Assembly (NCBI RefSeq): GCF_963678635.1
Contig: NC_087065.1
Span: forward strand, 41,605,430 to 41,669,429
DNA length: 64,000 nucleotides
DNA from: Symsagittifera roscoffensis
Lineage: Eukaryota; Xenacoelomorpha; Acoela; Convolutidae
Reading direction: 5' to 3'
The position numbers and the translations under genes were made by a program. The notes below the pieces were generated by a model. The model saw only the letters and a list, made by a program, of their open reading frames with translations. It was not told the origin of the DNA and made no database searches. Numbering within the stretch: the first letter of the stretch is position 1; each line of letters opens with the position of its first letter. This document shows positions 56,489-64,000 of the stretch, one piece after another.

Positions 56489-58025
56489 CAATAAGATGCT
56501 AAGCAATAATAGTCTGGTCTATTTACTACGCATCACCAAACAAAAATCATCAGAAGAAAGAAAAGAACAAAATCCATTAAGCAAAAAACACGCCGATTAG
56601 TATTTTTAACAACAGAAAACGTTATTGAAATTTTCCATTGCAGCTGGAATCACGATTAAAGGCGCTTCAATAAGATATATCACAAAAATCTATACAGCAT
56701 TTCTCCGAGGGGCCTGTATTTTCATAAAATCAGCCAACCCCAAAGTTAAATATTACCTTAATTCATCCTACATCCTAGTTAAATTTAGACACACTTAATA
56801 ATAAGTTTAGAATTTCCGTAAAAACTACCATCGAAACTCAGATGCAAGTTCAACTTTTTAAAATTTTGCCAAACTAACTAAAAACTAATACCAGACGGTC
56901 CCTGTTCAAACTAAAAACTCTATCTTACTTTTTACGGCGTCTCGAAAACTGGTCAAAGAACACTGATCATTTTAGAGACATGTATCAATCAAAATAGACC
57001 GTGTACTTTTTTGGTTGTTTTTTAATCACATCGATTGAAAAAAATAGCACGAAGTTCCGACGCGTGGTGTAATGTCATTTTTGTGCGTGGGTGTAATGAA
57101 AGGAAATAGACAAAAACGTTGAAATATAGGCATAATCGACAACATTTGCCTTCGAAATATCAACAAAAAAAAATAAAAAACTTCATTTCGGATTATGTTT
57201 TGAATAAATAAAAAATTTGGATCAACAGTACAATCGCCTCCCCTAAGTGACCTACCATAGAAATAATTCAGCATAAAATATTCATTTCGAACAAGCGCGC
57301 TGATTATACTGCTGGAGAAAATTTTTGAAACTGAATAGATATTTAACTCAGTTAATAGCGCAGAATATTAATCATAATTGTTATCGATTGATTTTTTTTT
57401 ACTAATTACACCATTTTTTTGCCCTCGTCAAGTCAATTTCTGAAAAATTGGTGTTTTATCTCCCCCTAAATCGATTGAAGGGGGATTGTACGATTGATCC
57501 AAAAGTTTTAACCTATAAAAACGCCTACTCGCTTGTTTTATTCGCTTGGAAATAGTCTTCCAAGTCTCATTTCATGTAAACAAAAGGGCTATTTTGTAAT
57601 CTAGTATTGTGAATCAAGTAATTGATAAATTCTTATGTATTTTAGTTCATTTTTTTCCTCGCGCAATTAGTTCATAAGATTTTATGTAGACACCTCTTCA
57701 GAATTCAGTTCAACGACACAGGATAACTGTAGTGCCATACAGTCTTTAAGTTTAACCTTATAAAACACAAATTATCTCTCATAAAATGCGAAATATAATC
57801 AATGGAATTCGCGTTTTGGTCCCCAGACATTGGTTCTTACTTTAATCACATTTTTGGCGTGGTCTAATTACAGATTTAAATGATATATGGTAAGATTTAT
57901 TAGCGAATTCCAAATATAGAGCGTTCTCACTTAGTCTAGGAAAAGTATTCAATAAATCGTGCAATTTGCAATCTGCTCACGAAGGAAAAGAAAAGACGAA
58001 TACAAACATAGCCAACAGACAGTTG
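56489..58025. other. Gene-free region
   Basis: No exon recognised on either strand, including no candidate for the missing VAMP7 N-terminal exon. Confidence 0.4.
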
Positions 58026-58477
58026 GAGTCATGAACGCAAGGAAACAGAAAAAAAACACTGACTTCACATTTAGTGACTTGTTTTATGCAAGCAAAACTT
58101 CAGATTTCAAAAAAACATAGTCTTAAAGCTTTTGGGAACGTCTAAACAAGTTGTGATGGACACTTTTCTGATAAAATTAACCCAAATTGAGAAAATTGGA
58201 TCAATACGTAAATTTTTTATTTCGCTGAGAAATCTGGGAATTAAATTCCACTATCGAAACTAGAAGTTGATCATGTTTGTCGTGACTCTTACACTTTGAA
58301 TGCCCGATAGTGCGATCGTGGATTTTGCCTTCCTTTTAAAAAGGAAATGAACTGAGCTTAAAAAGAAATCGAAAGTCAAACCGCGAAAAATTCAATTTCA
58401 CCCTGAACAAATTTAAAGACTTTCTGAAAAAAATCACCAAGACCTATATAAGAGTATTCACTACATTCATGACTCGT
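58026..58477. mobile_element. MITE copy B7
   Basis: GAGTCATGAACGCAAGGAAA at the left and ACTACATTCATGACTCGTAA at the right, with GGATCAATACGTAAATTTTT and TTATTTCGCTGAGAAATCTG inside. Confidence 0.65.
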
Positions 58478-59155
58478 AAAAAGGCACTACAAGAGTGCAG
58501 AAGTGCAGCATACACCTGGTTGCTGTCAGTCAAAATATCAAAGATTGGTCCTACCTAAGTATTGGACAAAAACCTATCAAACTTGCAAACCAAAAAATTG
58601 GAGTAAATATTTTTTAAGACAGAGGGGGTAGCGGAGTTTCCCATTATTTAGGATGCAAAATTATACGGCAATACTCTAATAAAAATTACTCAAAAAAATA
58701 AGTCATAAATTAATTGAAGGGGAAATATTAAAGAACTTCTTTGGATTTCATTCGATAAGTTTATAAATAAAACTTTTAGTTCAATAATAATGAAAGTCTT
58801 CATTCATCTATTTACCAGAGAAAATGATAAAAGATTGAAAAATTCTTCTTCTCAAAAATTCTAAAACATCTTCACAATTCTTATGAAAATCGATTACCTA
58901 AGCCAATCAAAAACAATCGGGCTACAATAAAACTCCCTTAATTACTTTCTGACTAAGATAGGGAAATTGGAAAGGGAGGTGGTTCGAAAATTCGTGGTGG
59001 TAAATCATTGTGAAGCGATGATTTCAATCGAATTACATCATTTATAATATTCATGAAACTTACAAGCAAGGTTGAGAAAAATAAATTTTAACATACAGAC
59101 GCAAAAAACGACTCGGTTATTTAAAAACCTAGCATGCACATTTTAAACCGAAAAA

Positions 59156-60895
59156 ATGTTAGAAAAAGAAAAGATAAAAAAAGACTAGATAGAAAAAAAA
59201 GAAAAGATAGAAAAAGAAAGATAAAAAAGATAGAAAAAAAAGATTAAAACAGATAGGTCGAAAAAGAAACATTGAATAAGAAAGATCGGAAAAAAGATCG
59301 AATAAGAAAGATCGAATAAGAAAAATCGAAAAAGAAAGATCAAAAAAGGAAGATAGAAAAAGAAAGATAAAAAAAGAAAGATAGACAGATGAAAAAAAAG
59401 ATGAAAAAAAAAGATAAAATTTAGGATCGAAAAGAAAGATCGAAAAAGGAAGATAGAAAAAGAAAATATCAAAAAAGAAAAGATCGAAAAAGAAAGATCA
59501 AAAAAGGAAGATAGAAAAAAAATATGCAAAATAAGATAGAAAAAAAAAAAGATAAAAAAGAAAATATCAAAAAAGAAAAGATCGAAAAAGAAAGATGAAA
59601 AAGATAGAAAAAAGATGAAAAAGATTTTTAAAAACATAAAAATTAAGATCGAGAAAGATAGATCGAATAAGAAAGATGAAATAAGAAAGATAGACAGATG
59701 GAAAAAAAAAGATAAAATTTGGGATCGAAAAGAAAGATTGAAAAACAGAAAAAAAAACGAAAGAAAAAGAAAAGATCGAAACAGAAAAGGTCGACAAAGA
59801 AAGATGGAGAAAGAAAGATAGAAGAAAAAAGAAAAGATAAAAAAAAGATAACATTAAGGATTGAAAAAAAAGATCGAAAAACACAGACAAAAAAATGAAA
59901 AGATAGAAAAAGAACGATGGAAAAAGATAGAAAAAAAAGATAAAATTGAGGATTGAAAAGAAAGATCGAAAAACAGTGACAAAAAAAGAAAAGATATAAA
60001 AAAAGATCGAAAAAGAAAAGATGGAGAAAGAAAGATGGCAAAAGAAAGACAAAAAAAAATAGAAAAAAGATGAAAAAGATTTGAAAAAGGATAAAAATTA
60101 GGATCTAAACAGATATGTCTAAAAAGAAACATCGAATAAGAACGATGGAATAAGAAATATCGAAAAAACAGATTGAAAAGGAAGATCAAAAAAGAAAGAT
60201 CGAAAAAGAAAGATAGACAGATGAAAAAGATTTAAGAAAATAAAAAAATTAAGATCGACAAAGATAGATCGAAAAATAAAAATCGAAAAAGAAAGATCGA
60301 AAAAAAAGATCGAATAAGAAAAATCGAAAAAGAAATATCAAAAAAGGAAGATAGAAAAAGAAGGATAAAAAAGAGAGATAGAAAAAGAAAGATAGACAGA
60401 TGAAAAAAATATTGAAAAAAAAAGATAAAATTTAGGATCGAAAAGAAAGATGAAAAAACAGAGATAAAAAAGAAAAGATAGAAAAAGAAAATATCAAAAA
60501 AGAGAAGATCGAAAAAGAAAGAAGGAAAAAAATAGAAAAAAAATATATGAAAATTAAGATCGAAAAAGAATGATTAAAAAAAAAAGATTAAGAAACAGGT
60601 GAAAAAAAGGTAGAAAATGAAAAGATAGAAAAGAAAAGGTAGAAAAAAGCTGGAAAAAGAAAAGATAAAAAAGACAAGATAGAAAAAAATATCGAAAAAG
60701 AAAGATAGAAAAAGAAAGATAGAAAAGGAAAGATAGAAAAAAATATAGAAAAAAAATTTAAACTAAGATCGAAAAGAAGGATCGTGAAAAATAGAAAAAG
60801 ATTTAAAAAAAAGACAAAAAGAGAGATAGATAAAAAAGATAGAAAACGGACGATAGAAACTAATTCAAAGATAGAGAGAAAGAAAGATAGGATAC
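59156..60895. repeat. Purine-rich degenerate minisatellite, 1.7 kb
   Basis: The plus strand is nearly all A and G, built from variants of GAAAGAT, GATCGAAAAA and GATAGAAAAAGAAA. C and T occur mainly within GATC, GATA and ACAGA units. The long Phe/Ser/Leu-only frames on the minus strand are artefacts of this composition. Confidence 0.95.
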
Positions 60896-61324
60896 AAACT
60901 TTTGACAGTAGTGATATTTTGAACTGAATCGTCAAAACCAAATTGAAAGTTAAAAAATCAGGAGACGGGTAAATTAATGCGCACTGTGGACAGAAATAAT
61001 CAAATTGAATGAAAAAGCAGGTATACAGACGGACAGAGTTAATTTGACCCCGAACAAAAATACCGAAAAACTAATGACCTTGCGGAAACTTTATCGAAGA
61101 GTTTTCTTAAGCATACAGGCAATATATGATACAGCTTAGATGTGAAAAAAAAATTTCCTTTAACATGCAAATTTATTATGCTTAAACATGGGAGATAGCA
61201 ATCACACGCATTTAAATACAGTATAGATAAATGGTGGCAAAAAGAACGATGCCATTTTCTTGTCTTTTAATTGTTAAGGGCGTCACATCGATTTAATTAA
61301 GAATAAGTATTATCAAAATTTCTA

Positions 61325-61655
61325 CACAAAGGCAAAGCTTCAGTTCGCAAACACAGACAAAAACACGACAAAAAGCAGCTCAAAAAATACAATAAGAAAA
61401 ATTAAAAATAAGCCTCGAATTAGTAAAGTATCGGCTACGTCTGAGATTCAAACATGCGAACTAGAAACTAAGAGTCTCGCACGCTAACCACAGACACTTG
61501 ATGGGCAGCAAACACCAGCCACAAATAAAGCAGAGAACAGATGCTAAGCAATTTCCAATGCTACAGTGAAATTTTCAAATAGTGAACACTTTTATTTGCG
61601 AGTTAGGGTAGAAAAAAAAGATTCGTTACAAAACACTATGCGGATGGCTAGTGTA
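61325..61655 (+). mobile_element. tRNA-derived SINE, family D copy 3
   Basis: CAAAGGCAAAGCTTCAGTTC at the left, AATAAGCCTCGAATTAGTAA, a reverse-strand tRNA-like block, TTTCCAATGCTACAG and the TTTGCGAGTTAGGGTAG / CACTATGCGGATGGCTAGTG end. Confidence 0.6.
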
Positions 61656-62029
61656 ACAATTGAAAACGTGAACAATCAGGCAGAGCAGCGCTTCTCACCA
61701 CTTTACAAAATTAAAATTAACTTTAAAGTTCGAAAAATTATCTCTCTCATGCGAAAAGGGAAATAATTAAATGAATTCTGTTGAAGAAATCGTAAGCTGA
61801 AAACTTCTTTTTGCAATTTCTTTTTGCCATATTTTTAGAAAAGCACTTTACCAACGACAAACAAGGATTCCTGCTACACAAACTACATTCAGTTCCTTCT
61901 CACAACTAACAGATGAAAATGAGTTAAAAAAAATTGAATTTTTGTCAAAAAATCAAGATCTTTAAGAAACTTTGCTAAGAATTTTGGAAGCAAAGAAACC
62001 GCATGACCATTAGAAGCATAAGCAGTTAC

Positions 62030-62300
62030 ACAGAGGTGGAGTTAGCGAGAACACAACAAAAAGTATATCTAAAAAGGCAATAAAAAATTAGAAATAAGCC
62101 TCGAACTTAAAAAAAAATCGGATACCTCTGAGATTCGAAAATGCGACTAAGAGATTAAGAGTCTTAAATACTAACAACTCAAATACGGAAGTTTAATAGA
62201 TACCAAACACTAGCCAGAACAAATAAAGCAGAGAACAAATGCTATGCAATTTTCAATGCTACAGCGAATTTTTCCAATAGATAACAATAGAAGACGCCCA
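62030..62300 (+). mobile_element. tRNA-derived SINE, family D copy 4
   Basis: CACAGAGGTGGAGTTAGCGA at the left, AATAAGCCTCGAACTTAAAA and TTTTCAATGCTACAGCGAAT near the right. More diverged than copy 3, 0.7 kb away in the same orientation. Confidence 0.5.
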
Positions 62301-63114
62301 AATGGAAAAAACAATTAAGAAAAAAAGCATTTCAAAAACCTTCAACCAAACCACAACCATCTTGAATCTTTGGCATCATTCGCCAAAGACCTTGGTAGAT
62401 AGAACAGTCAAGTCAAAATAGCAGCCAAAAACTTTCCGGAACGTTTTTTTTTTTTTGGACAATTTTAGTAATTAAAATGCTACTTTGTGCCATCACCTTG
62501 AAGAGATTTAAACTGAAATTTTCTAAATCTATTCGAGACGCTAAGATGCTGCTTGAAAGCAATTGCACACACTGAAAAGCAAACAAACAAATCAGAAAAA
62601 ATGCACCGAAAAAAAACTGAAAACTAACTCATTTTTTTCAAAAACCAATTCAAAACTTTGTCTTTTCAAACGGTAAATATTTCGCGTGTAAAAAAAAACA
62701 AAATAAAAAACACTTCACTACGTTTACCGTCTTCAAATCAAATCAAAAAAGTGTCTCAAAAACTTTTTAAAAAGTTACTAAAATAAAACATCCGGCAAAT
62801 GAGCCGACAAAAATTGAAACGAAATTCATAAAGCCTATTAAAAGCTGAAAACTATTTTAGCTTTAGACCCAGACCTACTGAAAAACCTGTTAAAAACGCA
62901 ACTTGGATAGAAGTTGAGCTCCTCTACAATTTAAGATCCTGTGAACAAAGTTATTTACAGCGAAAGACAAACAACTCAAAGATGTGTCGAAGAAAATACT
63001 GTTGTTTCCGTTTGACAATGTTTGGACAACTGTTGAAAAAAGCGTCTAACTTTATCGAAATAAGTTAGTTAACTATATGGTATTCACAAAATGGAAAACA
63101 CCAACAATGCGGTA

Positions 63115-63297
63115 CCAAAATATGCGAAAAAATTATGATATGGGGTGCTCTTAGCATGACGTGTTTCACTTAAAAATAAAAGAGGAGCACCAACAATGAG
63201 TGGTCCAAAGTTTTGTTAAAATCCATCATAGTTTCTTCCTTATACATCCATACTGTTTCCCAATGGTTGTATTCTTCAACAGGACGAAGCTTTAGCG
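63115..63297 (+). pseudogene. Tc1/mariner-like transposase remnant
   Basis: At about 63128 the frame KIMIWGALSM matches the K.M.WG..S block of Tc1/mariner transposases. Near 63240-63290 the frame ILFPNGCILQQDEA matches the ..FP...IFQQDNAP block that holds the second catalytic Asp (GAC at 63283-63285). The two pieces are in different frames with stops between, so it is dead. It is cut off by a MITE. Confidence 0.55.
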
Positions 63298-63708
63298 TAG
63301 TGTTGCAACAATAGTTCGAAGGTTCATTCGCAAGATTGACGTTCGAATGCTGATTTCATCATTCGAATATAGATTATTCTAGAACAAAAATGTCATGTGA
63401 GTGTGAATAATTGCAATTCACACATGCTGCTCGGTAATTGGTTGAAGAAGGATCAAAATCGCATCGGCTTTTGTTTAATTCAGTTCAAAATGATTGAAGT
63501 GAATTATAGCTGCTGCTAACCATGTGTGATAATTGGAATTTGTTAACTACGTGACTCGAAATTGAATATTTCGATTACTTTTTTGCGAAGGTTCCAGTTT
63601 TTTTTGTGGAAAAAAATTGCTGCTCTGGGAAGTTCAACATTCGAATGAACGTTCGAATGTTCGTGTCAAACGTTCGAAATGTTGATTTGAACATTTGTTG
63701 CAACACTA
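63298..63708. mobile_element. hAT-like MITE, 411 bp, with 8-bp target duplication
   Basis: It starts TAGTGTTGCAACAATAGTTC and its right end, reversed, is TAGTGTTGCAACAAATGTTC. The flanking octamers are CTTTAGCG (63290-63297) and CTTTAGGT (63709-63716), alike in six of eight positions. An 8-bp duplication and a TAGTG/CAGTG start are hallmarks of hAT elements. Subterminal TTCGAA and GTTCGAATG motifs recur on both sides. No transposase is encoded. Confidence 0.75.
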
Positions 63709-63728
63709 CTTTAGGTCTGCCATTGTGT

Positions 63729-64000
63729 ATGCCTTCCGGTCACAAGACCTCGGCGGCAGATGTGGGGAGCAATCCCTCCAAATTCCACGGCCCAAGTGTA
63801 CCCACCGGAGGAATGGTGTTTGTGCCATGGTGTCCAGAGTACGCCGCTGACCTGCGACATCTTATAACTCAAGCGGGCGATATTGAGAAGAACCCAGGCC
63901 CCGACACCTGCCCACTTTGCAACAAGAGAGCCCGGTACGACTGCCTGAGATGCGGAGACTGTCGGTTGTGGCATCATACAAGTTGCTTGAAGATGACGTG
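63729..64000 (+). CDS. Non-LTR retrotransposon ORF start: 2A peptide plus Cys/His zinc-finger-like cluster
   Basis: An open frame from ATG at 63729 to the right edge, 90 codons. At about residue 52 it has LITQAGDIEKNPGP, the full D.E.NPGP motif of 2A ribosome-skipping peptides, where the ribosome fails to join Gly to the final Pro. Straight after comes CPLCNKRARYDC, CGDC and WHHTSC, a PHD/RING-like Cys-His cluster. N-terminal 2A followed by a zinc finger is known from APE-type non-LTR retrotransposons (CR1, Rex1, Crack and L2 groups) of several invertebrates and amphioxus. GC content is far above the rest of the window, suggesting a young insertion. Clade and integrity cannot be judged because the element continues beyond 64000. 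Confidence 0.82.
   Translation, partial: MPSGHKTSAADVGSNPSKFHGPSVPTGGMVFVPWCPEYAADLRHLITQAGDIEKNPGPDTCPLCNKRARYDCLRCGDCRLWHHTSCLKMT

Larger units (their letters stand above)
60900..63100. other. Gene-free region with SINE copies
   Basis: It contains family D copies at 61325-61655 and 62030-62300 and a fragment at about 61110-61220 related to 51546-51640. Nothing else recognised. Confidence 0.5.

Noticed and set aside
59185-60941. Long minus-strand open frames of Phe, Ser, Leu and Ile
   Set aside because: They are the complement of the purine tract; composition forces stop-free reading and there is no protein signature.
63711-63977. Minus-strand 88-codon frame
   Set aside because: Shadow of the 2A-LINE frame, which has the recognisable motifs.
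1-64000. CRISPR array, bacterial operons, riboswitches or replication origin
   Set aside because: Introns, poly(A) signals, SINEs and animal-type genes show a eukaryotic nuclear sequence; no regularly spaced short repeats with unique spacers were seen.

Overview
The window looks like a piece of an AT-rich animal genome. It has spliced nuclear genes, tRNA-derived SINEs, LINE and DNA-transposon remains and very long stretches without genes. Recognisable host genes are conserved eukaryotic ones: a phosphatidylserine synthase-like exon, WDR4/TRM82, mitochondrial seryl-tRNA synthetase and VAMP7. Every convincing host gene lies on the minus strand. I cannot name the species. A 2A-carrying non-LTR retrotransposon and splice acceptors very close to start codons suggest a marine invertebrate, possibly one with spliced-leader trans-splicing; this is inference.

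Layout. 1-2860: diverged repeats. 2891-3749: phosphatidylserine synthase-like exon, its 3' exons not seen. 4700-6268: intronless WDR4/TRM82 coding region. 6290-9760: repeats and a decayed coding-like patch. 9761-9938: a possible Cys-rich terminal exon. 9964-13240: SINE, monomer array and MITEs. 13241-13762: small gene of unknown function. 14729-28528: six-exon mitochondrial seryl-tRNA synthetase that joins in frame to 506 residues; its last intron (8.6 kb) holds a decayed LINE, a MITE nested in the LINE's reverse transcriptase, and SINEs. 28534-38956: repeats only, including one copy of a 0.63 kb duplication. 38957-52851: four exons of a VAMP7-type longin R-SNARE, with the second duplication copy just behind its stop codon. 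52852-64000: repeats, two adjacent near-perfect palindromes with the same 21-nt loop, a 1.7 kb purine tract, decayed Tc1/mariner, a hAT-like MITE and, at the right edge, the GC-rich start of a LINE with an N-terminal 2A peptide and a zinc-finger-like Cys/His cluster.

The host genes do not form one pathway: tRNA modification (WDR4), mitochondrial tRNA charging (SARS2), phospholipid synthesis and membrane fusion (VAMP7). The unusual signals are the paired palindromes with a shared loop, three of nine defined introns using GC donors, acceptors 5-19 nt before start codons, and the 2A-LINE.
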